Assembly (NCBI RefSeq): GCF_025466085.1
Contig: NZ_JANLOD010000011.1
Coordinates: 1-39,041, forward strand
Reading direction: 5' to 3'
Length of the DNA stretch: 39,041 bases
Origin: Pseudomonas sp. 14P_8.1_Bac3
Lineage (GTDB): Bacteria; Pseudomonadota; Gammaproteobacteria; Pseudomonadales; Pseudomonadaceae
The translations under genes and the position numbers were made by a program. A model generated the notes under the pieces. The model ran no database searches, was not told where the DNA came from, and saw only the letters and a list, made by a program, of their open reading frames with translations. Positions 9,057 to 19,000 of this stretch are shown here, one piece after another (position 1 is the stretch's first letter; each line of letters starts with the position of its first letter).

Positions 9057-9075
9057 GAGTTTATTTATCATTTGC
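9057..9075 (-). promoter_or_regulatory. Possible Fur-binding site upstream of the receptor
   Basis: Read on the - strand, this 19-base stretch contains AATGATAA and matches the Fur consensus (GATAATGATAATCATTATC) at about 12 of 19 positions by eye. The right half is poor. It sits in a local A+T-rich patch about 260 bp upstream of the receptor ATG. Iron control of such a receptor is expected, but this match alone is weak. Receptor control through PvdS or an FpvI-type sigma is also possible, and I found no TAAAT-N16/17-CGT here. Confidence 0.35.
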
Positions 9076-9172
9076 GAAAAATTTTGTTGGGAGGGGGGAT
9101 TGGGGTGTTGAGGGCGGATTCGGAGGCCACCCGTTAATGCGGCGGGTGGTGGGGGTTTGAGGGTCAACGAAG

Positions 9173-9200
9173 AACGGGCGACCTCTTGGGGTCGCCCGTT
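9173..9200. terminator. Intrinsic terminator-like hairpin after the CDI operon
   Basis: AACGGGCGACC (9173-9183) and GGTCGCCCGTT (9190-9200) form a perfect 11-bp stem with a 6-base loop. It lies about 270 bp past the immunity gene stop, in the direction of transcription, and upstream of the receptor promoter region. It would insulate the receptor from CDI operon read-through. The flanking T tract is short on both strands. Confidence 0.7.
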
Positions 9201-9468
9201 TCACGTCGTGAAGGGATTGATCTGATTTACCCGGCGGGAACGCTCGATGAGGGAATGCGCTGTTGAGACAGGGTGATGGGGAGAGCCTCCAGGGTGATTA
9301 GTCGGCTCACCAACAGCGAAAGTACTCGTTCTAGCGTCACAAACAAACTCGATGGGACCGTTTTTGGTGCTAGGAAGATAACTATATAGCCTTCGATGAT
9401 AACGAACCCGGCTTTAAGCTTAATGCTCCAGGTTCAGGGCGTGAACCCTGCCAGGTCGCGGTTGCAAA

Positions 9469-9792
9469 CTACACCCTAACAAGCACAAATTCTATCAAAA
9501 TGCCACTACCTATCATGCTTTCAATAATCAGCCGACTCGCCTCTGCCGACTTCGCAGCGAAATCTACTTCAGTTAATGATGCAGAAAAGTCAACGATGCA
9601 ATTCATATCTGGAATTCTCTTATTCCCCTTGACTTTAAATCCCTCGATGCCAAGAACCGCAAAATTATTTTGCCTGCAGTAGTCGAGCAACCTAACTCCA
9701 TCGTCGACATCAAATAAAGGAGTGCCATTCCACATCACTGTAGGAGTAACAGGTAAATCCTCTACGGACACTTCAACTGCAATCAGTCCCAT
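9469..9792 (-). CDS. cdiI: CDI immunity protein, ImmE5-like
   Basis: A small 107-aa protein with no signal peptide or membrane segment, placed directly after and overlapping the 3' end of cdiA. That is the position of the immunity gene in CDI operons. It should bind and block the CdiA toxin tip in the cytoplasm. LGIEG (47-51), DFSAS (68-72) and SRLIIES (86-92) match, in order and spacing, the pattern LGIDG / DSSAS / NRLAIEN I recall from the colicin E5 immunity protein, in line with the toxin call. The ATG at 9792 is chosen. A GTG at 9804 would add four residues but lacks a ribosome site. Base composition is clearly more A+T rich than the flanking genes, as expected for an exchangeable toxin-immunity cassette. 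The ImmE5 link is by memory of the family, not a search. Confidence 0.82.
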   Translation of the reverse strand: MGLIAVEVSVEDLPVTPTVMWNGTPLFDVDDGVRLLDYCRQNNFAVLGIEGFKVKGNKRIPDMNCIVDFSASLTEVDFAAKSAEASRLIIESMIGSGILIEFVLVRV

Positions 9793-10073
9793 GGTGCAAC
9801 CCACCCGGGGTCATTTTTATTAGAGACTTGGACAATCGCTCCCGTTCGATCATTCCTCACTACGTAAGAGCCGTCCTTAGCGATATACCCGGTAGCTGGA
9901 TCATTGAGGCGGCTCCCTAACACAGTATCAAAGCGGGTATCTTTCGTCACAACCGTTTTGATTGGTTTATCGATTACAGACTTGATGGAGCTTTCCGTCC
10001 AGCCCCGCTTACCCATTTGATCGGCAATTTTCGGTTCAATAGTTAGTGAAATTCCTTTTGCACCAACAGACTG
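9783..10073 (-). other. Colicin E5-like tRNase toxin domain (CdiA-CT)
   Basis: The last ~97 codons of cdiA (residues 3089-3185). Features by eye are RGWTESSIK (3112-3120), the basic stretch KTVVTKDTR (3128-3136), NDPATGYI (3146-3153), YVVRND (3159-3164), IVQVSNKNDP and a Trp-rich end. Colicin E5-type domains are small basic ribonucleases specific for queuosine-type anticodons. Catalytic residues cannot be assigned with certainty here. The ImmE5-like partner gene supports the assignment. The domain and the immunity gene are more A+T rich than the rest of cdiA. Confidence 0.75.
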
Positions 10074-13000
10074 CTTGACCCCAGACCAATACTCGTACGC
10101 TTTGTTTAGCTGCGCAGAACCCGCGACTGGTTCTGCGCCCGCAGGCTTAGGCCCGCGCGATCCTGCAACACCACCGGCAATACCAGCAATGGCCCCCAGC
10201 ACCGGCTCCCACTGGCCAACGATGTCCCCAAGCCTGACCATACTTTTCAGGGCACGGTCCGTCAGCATAAATTTGTAGTCGCTACACGCCTGAGTTGTGC
10301 AATCCAGCGAGTTGAGCACCGTCAGGCCAGCGGCGATCTGTCCCATTTGGTCTTTGGCATAGACCACTCCACCCGTCTTTAAGGCCTGCTCAAAAAGCTC
10401 ATCGCTCAGCTCTCCATAGCCACGATCTTTCCAGGTTCGTATTTGGCAACGTTCATCACCCGTGCAACCGCCCATGCCCTCGACAAAATCACGAGCATCG
10501 CTGTGATTCAGGTTGTTGTACTGCGTAGCGTTCGCCGTCACTGCGGCGGCAGCTGTCGCATCGCCTCCGGTCATAGCCGCCGTCAACACGCCGATCAGCT
10601 TAGAGGCCGCCAGTAGCTGACTTACGCCTTGCTGGTGTTCAGGGCTGTTTCGATCCACTCCAATCGGCAACAACTTATCGGCCAGGAACTCAACAACCGC
10701 TTCGTTTGCCCCCGCCGCCAGCGCTCCCGTACGAAACTCGCCACCCATCGCTTCGGCCATCAAACCGCCGAGCGCGGCGTGCATTGCGACCTTCGTCAAC
10801 TTTCCGTTTTCGAACAGTGTGACATCGCCAATTTTATTAGCCGCAAGTCCGCCACCAATGGCGATCCCCGCCCCCACTATCGCATCAACCAGATTGTCGG
10901 TCAGGCTGCCGCCCATGATGGCCGTCTTGGCCGCCGTATCAGCAGCAATCTTGATTGCAACCGCTTTTATTCCCGCCGAATCAAACGACAATTCGGTAGG
11001 AACGAAGCCAAATTGCGAGGCAATACCCGCAGTTGCGCCCGCTAGGACGTAGCCTTTGAGATTTTCAGAGGAAAAGACATCTTTCAGGGCCGCCCCTAGA
11101 TTGCCTTTGTTGTTGATGGTGCTGACCGCAGCAGTGCTGACCACGGACGTCAGCACTCCGGTCGCAATCACATTGCCCAGCCCGGCAGCCGCAGCCGAGG
11201 TGGCAGCCGTTGTAGCGGTGGCAGCGGTGGCTGTAGTAGCGGCCGCCATGGTCCCACCGGCCGTGGCACCCATCGCAGTACCGACTGAAGCCACTGCGGC
11301 GCTCGCCGCTCCCGCCGTCAACACCGTCACAATAATGATGATCGCCAGCATCGCGCCCTGGCCCAGGCCCGAATGGCTGTACTTGAACGACTCGTGGGTT
11401 TCCTTGATCAGCCTCCAGTCCACATCACCACGCTTCTCCGCGTCCTTGAGCCACGCCAGCTGCGGATCGGCCTTGACCATGGCATCAATGGTCTGGCTGA
11501 TGGTGTTCTGGTTGATCTGCTTGATGTCGATATTCAAACCATCGACCGCTCTGATCACCAGTTGCCCCTGAGCCACCAACTGACTTTGCCGCAGCGTTTC
11601 GTCGGTATTGCCTTTGCCCGACATCGAGCTCCAGGCCAGGTTGCTGTTGCTCTTCTCGTGGCTTTCCTGGTGCAGGTCCTTCACACCTTCAAACGTGATC
11701 GCGCCACCGCTGCTTAGCGTCAGGTCATGACCACTTTCAAGCTTGGCGACTTGATAGCGCTGATCCCCACCACTGACGAGCATCAGGTCCCCGCCCGAAC
11801 GAATTTCACTGCCAATGTTTTTCACATCGGTCACTTCATCACGCCTGGTTTTCTTCGCGCCGAAACTGCCCTTTTTCTTCTTGTCGTACAGTGAATAATC
11901 CGTGTCCTGCGCCGCGAGGACGTCGAGGTTATTCCCCGCCACCAGATACGCCTCATCCCCCGCCGACACACGGCTGGAAACGATCGCCAGATCGCCACCC
12001 GCGCTCAGCGCCACATCACCGCCCGCCATCACACCCGACATGACCTGGTTGATGTGGTCTTCCTGACGTGTCAGCTTTTTACTCTTGGACAGGGTGTGCG
12101 CTTCATCGGCTGCCGAGCTGATGGTCAGGTTCTCGCCCGCGGCCATGACGATGTCGCGCTTGGCGTCGATTTCGCTGGCGATGACGTTGAGGTCGCGCCC
12201 GGCCCGCGTAGACAGATCACGTCCGGCGCTGAGGCTGGCACTCAGTTGGGTGATGTCGCTGCTGTTGTGCCTGGCGTCGTGAACGATGCTGTTGCTGACC
12301 TGTGTCGAAATGACGTTGAGGTCTCGCCCGGCATTGAGGTCGATGTCGCGGCCGCTGTGCAGGACACCGCCAATGACGTTGAGGTCTTTTCCCGCCGAGA
12401 CGCTCAGATCGTTGGCCGCTTCGATGCGCGCAGCGGTGTCGGCGTAGTCGTGGTGCCGGGTGCCGAAGCGGGTGTTGCTGTGCTGGGATATGATCGTGCG
12501 CTCGTTGAGCACATCGCCCGTGATCGCCGTGACACTGACATCTCGCCCGGCGAGAATGCCACCGGCTCTGTTGATGATGCCGTTGCCCGCCAGCACGTCC
12601 AGGCGGTTACCTGCCTGGATCAAACCACTGTTGACCAGGTCTTTGCCCGCCGTTGCCGCCAGATTATTCGTGGCTTTCAGCGTGCCGACGTTATCAAGTT
12701 TTTCACCACCGATCAGCGTGACGTCTTTACCGGCGATCAGCGCGCCAGTAGGGCCGAGACGACCTTCGGCCTGGGACAGGTAGAGCACCGGCACCAGGAC
12801 TTTTTCGCCATTCACTTCGTGCTCTTCGAGCCAGACAATGTCGTGGGTCAAAGCCGCGACTTGTTGCGATGTCAGGCTGACGCCCATCGACAGATTGAGT
12901 GCGTCCTTGCTGGCGATGGCGTTGTTCATCAAGTACTTGAACAACCCCTCGTCGGTGGTCTGGCCGTTGATGTAACGCTGACCAGTACGGGCCACCACGG

Positions 13001-16000
13001 CTTGCTGGATCAGGCGTTGTTCATACAATCCGTCACCGAGACGCTTGATGTTCAGGTCGGAGTCGTAACCGAGTTTGGACAGCAGGTAATCCGAGCTCAT
13101 GAATTGCTTGAGGTCGGTCAATACCGGGTTGGTCTCGATCAGATACTTATGAGCTGCCGCCGGTCTCCGGATCGGCGACAGGCCGGTGACACTTGGACGG
13201 TTACCCAGCGCGGCGCTGATGTCGGCATTGGTTAACCACGTCGGCGAAGGATTGACTGGATTGACGGTGTGGTCGCCCTCTGCCCGGAGATCGCGTGGAT
13301 CACCACCTGCGACAGATACATGATCCGGGCTGGTGAAGGCTGCCGGGCTTACGCTCCAGCCGGGCGTCCCCATTCCCGCGGCCGGAGTGCTTGCCTCCTG
13401 GGTATTCAGACGGAACAGCCCGTTTTGTCCCGTAGGCAGGGTGAAGCCCGGAAGGCTCAGGGGGTTGACCTGTTGTTGCGCGAGGTCCGGCGGCAACTGT
13501 GCGTTGATCCTTACAACCGTAGTCCCTTTCCCCGTTGCACGGGTATCCCCGACTTTATTGGTGCCGGCTGTAGTGCCGTAATCCGCGTGAATGACGCTGT
13601 TTTGCAGGTCTTTGGTCGCCGTGATCGAGACGCTGCCACCTGCCTGGATGACGGCGGTGCGGCCGGGACTGCCCCCAGCGCGCACGGCTTCGATGTCGCT
13701 GAGCAAGGCCAGGCCGCCGAGCGCGCCGGGCAGCGCAACCAGGTTGTTGCCGTCGTACAAGGATTGAGGGTTTGTAGCGCCGTAGGCGTAACCCGAAAGG
13801 GTGCTGGTGACCAGCGCACCGGTTGATGCATCGTTGATCACAACTTTTTCGATCAAACCACCATCGTGACCGGGCTCTCGCCCGTGGGCCGACACAGCTT
13901 TCCCTAATGCAAAACCTCCGGAGCCATCTAAGTAATAAAGATTTGGGAAATCCGGATTATTGCGTTGGTTGTAAGCCACCACTGCCGGCATGAATCGGTT
14001 AATTGTTCCATCGGTAACACGGCCCGTCCGATAGGTACGCGCGCGCTCAATGATCCCGCCCACTGAACCGAGATTCTTCAGGTTGTTGGCGTTGATGGAG
14101 ATATTACCGGCCGCACTGACGGTACTTTTGCTGTTGAGGAAATCGCCCCCGTTGAACGTGAAATCACCTCCCGCGGTCAGGGTCGCAGACGCAGCAGTGT
14201 CGGTGTCCCGTCCCTCAAAAACCTCCCGTGCAATGAAGTTGACGTCGAAGTGATCACCTCTGCAATCGCCGCATTGCACCGCGATGAAACCGGACATCAG
14301 CGTACGTCCAACGCCGAAGTTCTGGCTGCCATCCGAGCCCGAAGTCCGGTTGGTGAACGACCCGGCACCCAGCGTGAACGACCCGCCACTTTCCATGGAA
14401 CCGGAAATATTCGACACCTGGCTCGCTTGAGCCGCTGCGCCATAGCCCTGGATGACCACCTTGCGCAAACCGTAGAGATCGCCCTTCTGATTGGTAAAGC
14501 TCTCCACCCCCAACGTCATGTCAGCGCCGCTGAAGATCAGCCCGCCATCATTGAGTAATGAAGGGGTTTTCAGTTCGAGACCCTGAGCAGAGCCCAGCGT
14601 CCCGGAATTGACGATACTGCCGGCTTCAATCGTAAGACCGGCGTTGGACGTCAACCGTCCGGCGTTAGCCAACTGCCCGCCAGCCTTGACCGTGGAGTCA
14701 CCGCCACCGGCGACGCTGGAAGGAACACCCAGGTTAATTTGTGCCACGCTCAGATTGAGGCCGCCGACGCTCGACAGACGGCCGTTGCCGCCATAACTGC
14801 CGCCGAGTTGCATATCGAGATCGCCATCACTGGCGATCAGGCCATCGTTGATCCAGTTTTCCCCGCGAGCTTGCAGGTAGTCAGACGCCAACAGCTGACC
14901 GCTGGCCGTCTGACTGAAATGGTTGACGTTGACGTTCAGGCGCCGGGCCTGAATAACGCTGGAGTTGGCCCAGCTAGCGGCATTCAAGTCCAGCGTACCG
15001 CCAGTGATGATGCGACCTCCGGCGGCAATAACGTTTGCGGTCGAGATATCGAACTGGCCGCGACCGGCGTGATTAAGTTCACCACCTGTGTTCAGAAAAC
15101 TGCCAACAGCCAAGGTCAAATCAGTGTTTGCGGTTTCCAGTACACCATTACGGTTGTCCAGCAGCCCACCAATCTGGAAGCGGGTGTTACCGACATTGCC
15201 GAGTGAGCGCAGGCGGCCTGTCTGGTTATAGAGGCTAGTCGCAGTGATAGCGAGATCCGTAGCACTTTCGACGATGCCCGCACGATTGCTCATGCCGCGG
15301 CTGAGGTTGAGCTCAATGCGATCGCCTGCGATCTTTCCTGCATCGTTGTCCAGTGTGCGTCCTGTAACGCTCGCCATGCCTTTGGCGGAAATAACGCCGT
15401 TACGGTTGTCGATGTGGGCGGACTGGACGGTCACGTCACCGTTCTGGGCGATGACTTTACCGTTCTGGTTATCGAGGTCACCGCTGATGTCGAGGATCAA
15501 CCCGTCCTGGCTGAGCAATGCGCCCGCGTTGCTGGTCAGGCTGGCGGCTTGCACGGTCAGCCCGGCGTTCTGGCTGTAGATCAAACCGTTGGCGCTGTTA
15601 TGCACGGCGCCGCTGGCGGAAATCTGCACGGCATCCTTGGCGGAGAGAGAGCCGTTGTTGCTGTTGTCTAGCGAACCTGTCAAAACCGTCAACAGCCGTT
15701 GACTGGCGATCTGCCCGGACTGGTTGTCGAGATCGGTCACGCCCTTGATCATCGTCGGTCCGGCAGCCGCCAGTTTGCCGTGGGCATTGGTCAACGTACC
15801 GAGCAGACCCAGCGTTACGGCGCCACTGCCGGCGATGCTACCGGCCGAATTGTCCAGGTCGACGACCGTTGCGTTGATTGCCTTTTGCGCTTCGATCTTG
15901 CCACCGGCGTTGGTCAATGTAACGGCGCTGATGTCGAGTGTGGCACCGCTGTCGATCAATCCGCCCAGGCTGTTATCGAAGACGCCGGTGACGGTGAAAG

Positions 16001-19000
16001 TCTGCCCCGCAGCGCTGCTGAGAACACCTTTGTTGCTATTGTCCAGACTCGTTGACTTGACGCTCAGACTACCTTGGCTGGCCAACGCTCCGGCGTCGCT
16101 GTTGAGCAAGGCTCCGCTGAGGTCCACGACAACATCACCATTGTTGCTAGAGAGTGTGCCGCTATAGCGGTTATCCAGGCTGTCGCCGCTGACGGTCAAA
16201 CCCTTCCAGCCTGAGATCAAGCCTTTCTGGTTATCCAGCGTGGTGCTATCGACGGAGAGCAGCTGACTGCTGATCAGCTTGCCCGCGCGGTTATTTACCG
16301 TGCGGGCGACAACCTCGAACCCGAGGTTGCTGGAAATTTCGCCACCCTGATTTTGCAGATTGCGCAAGTGCTTGAAGGTTAACGGGCCCTTGGCCGTGAG
16401 CATGCCGTTGCGGTTGTCGAGGTCCCCATGGGTCAAATCCACGGTGACGGCTCGTTCGCCCAGCAGACGACCACCGTCCTGGGTCAGGGAGGTCAGGGTC
16501 AGATCGATGTCGCCCTTGGCCGAGACTTCGCCGCCGTTGCTGGAGTCCAGTTGGGTGGCGTTAAGCGTCAGTTTGCCCTGGCTGTTGATCAGGCCGTTGG
16601 CATCGTTGCGCAGTACGCTGTCCACGGCCAATTCCAGATCGCCACGGCTGATCAGACGTCCGCCGCTGTTGTTCAGTCGGGCGGCATGCACGTCGACGGA
16701 CGCGGCACCGATCAGCCCGTTGACGTTGTCCAGAGCGTCGGCGATGCGCACTGTCAGTCCCTGATTGCTCAACAGTTTGCCGTCGCTGTTGTCCAGGCTT
16801 TGCGCAGTCAGCTTGAAGGTTTCGGCACTGGAGATTTCGCCGCCCTGGTTTTCGACACCCTTGAGTTGTTTGAGCAACAAGGCACCAGGCGTATTGATCA
16901 GGCCGTTCTGGTTATTCAGCAGGCCGTTATTCAGATCAAGGCTAAGGCTGCCTTTGCTGAACAGCTTGCCACCCTGTTGATCCAGTCCGGTGACCGACGC
17001 GGTCATCGCACCCTCGCTGCCGATATGACCGTCGTTCTGATTGGTGACCTGACCCGCGACCAGGTTCAGGGTATCGGCGCTGGTGAGTCGGCCGCCCACA
17101 CTGTTGTCGAACGCACCGGTGGTGACCGTCACCGCGCCTTTGCCGCTGATGTTGCCTTGCTGGCGATTGTCGAGACTCTCGCTGATCAGGATGAGCGCGC
17201 CGTCGGTGACGATCACACCACCGTGGTTGCTGGCGTTGCCGTGACTGTCGATCAGCAGGTCGGATGCACTGGACAGTCTGCCGTTGGTATTGATCAGCTG
17301 TGCCGCATTGACGCTCAACGCGCCTTCGCTGCTGACTTGCCCCTGAATGTTGTGAAGTGCACCGGTCAACATCAGCTGCGTGCCACGCTCGCTGACCAGC
17401 TTGCCGCCGCTGTTATCCAGCACACTTCCTTGCAGGCTCAGGGCAGTGCTTGCGCTGATCAGCCCCTTGTTACGGTTGACCAACTCATCCACGGCAAGCT
17501 TTAGCGCCATCCCGCTGAAGAGTTTGCCGCCATCGCTGTTGTCGATTTTTTCGCTGGTGATCAGCAGGTCCGCATTGGTGGTCAACTCACCTCCACGGTT
17601 ATCGATGTTATCGACCGCCAGGGTCGTCGCGCCGGTGGCCCCTAGCAAACCGGCCTGACGATTGTCGATGGTCCCGGCGCTCAGGTTGAGCCTACCGGTG
17701 GCAATCAGTTTGCCTTGTTGGTTATCGAGGGATTCAGCCCGGATGACCGCATCAGTCTTGCCGACAACGCCCCCGTTACGATTGACCAGCTTCCCGGCGG
17801 CGATCCGCAACTCTCCGTCCGTGATGATTGTACCGAACTGGTTGGCCAGAAGATCATCGACCTCCAGCGTCAACGTGTCTTTGCCGATAACTTTACCGCC
17901 ACGGTTGTCGAGGCTGGCGGCGTTGAGATCGACCTTGCTGCGTGCCCCCAACAGTCCGTCACGATTATCCAGAGCGCCACTCAGGTCGATGCTCAGCCCC
18001 AGATCGCCAAGGATCTGGCCACTGCGGTTGTCCAGCACGCCGGCGATAATGCGTACGGTTTGCCCAGCACTCAACGTCCCGCTCTGATTGTTCAGTGTCT
18101 GGTTGCTATTGACCGTCAGATTCCGGCTGGCAACCACGCTTTTGCCGGTGTTGTTGATGCTCTGCGCGCTGAGGCTGACGTCGCCCGCGGTGTTGCGACT
18201 GTTATCGGCATTGACCCCGGCTTCGATGCTGCCGTTGTTGGTCAACTGTCCCCCGGCATTCAGGGTGATACGGTCCCGGGCTGCGAGGGTTTGCTGGTTG
18301 GTCAGATCGCCTTGGGTTTGCATATTGACGGCAGTGCCGGCATACACCGGCCCTTGAGCATCCAGGCTCGCCGCTTTGACAGTGACCGCACCGGCAGCCG
18401 ATGTGTGCGCCAGGCTCAAATGCCCGTTGACATCGATTTGAATATCACCCGCACTGGCCGCCAGATTGCCGGCGACTTTCACACCGACCCCTGCCTCGGT
18501 CCCCACCAGCCGGATCGCCCCGGCGTACATGCCGCCCAGCGCGGACGAGTCGATCGCCAGTCGCGGTTTCGCGCTGCCGTCGTCGGCGCGGGCGGGGGCG
18601 CTGAGGCTGTCGGCGTTTACATCATTGCGGCCGGCGACGATGGTCAGGTGCTTTGCCTGAATCTCGGCGTTGATCTTTGCGCTGCGGGTGATGATGTCGA
18701 AGCGGTCGATGTTGGTCGCATTAAGCCCGGCGCCTTCGACGGCGATGCTGCCCTGATCCACCTGAAAGCGGTCGAGGCGACCGGCGCCGTCGAACACGGG
18801 TTTGCCGGTGGTCAAGGTGACGCGCGGCGTGTTGATAAAACCGCAGCCGTTGCAGGTGATGCCATACGGGTTGGCGACGATGACCCGCGCCGACTGCCCC
18901 GCCACTTCGGTGTAGCCGCGCAATTGGCTGGGGCTGCCGCCGATGACTTCGTTGAGGATGGTTTGCGCCGATCCGATGTTTTTCAGGTTCGGGTTGCCAA

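Larger units (their letters stand above)
8795..9468. other. 674-bp intergenic region: receptor leader and CDI operon tail
   Basis: No convincing gene. The receptor-proximal part (8820-8960) is very G+C rich and full of short inverted repeats, for example GGGCCC-ATC-GGGCCC at 8831-8845. A strong hairpin (8977-9008), a possible Fur site (9057-9075) and a terminator (9173-9200) are listed separately. From about 9200 the composition becomes clearly more A+T rich and merges into the immunity-gene region. A start-less 67-codon open frame on the - strand (9227-9430) is noted as a finding only. Confidence 0.6.

Noticed and set aside
8778..9167. 129-codon - strand frame upstream of the receptor
   Set aside because: Pro/Arg-rich sequence from G+C-rich hairpins, overlaps the receptor start and resembles no protein family I know.
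8795..9170. PvdS-type promoter for the receptor
   Set aside because: A TAAAT occurs on the - strand near 9063-9067, but no CGT follows at 16 or 17 bases.
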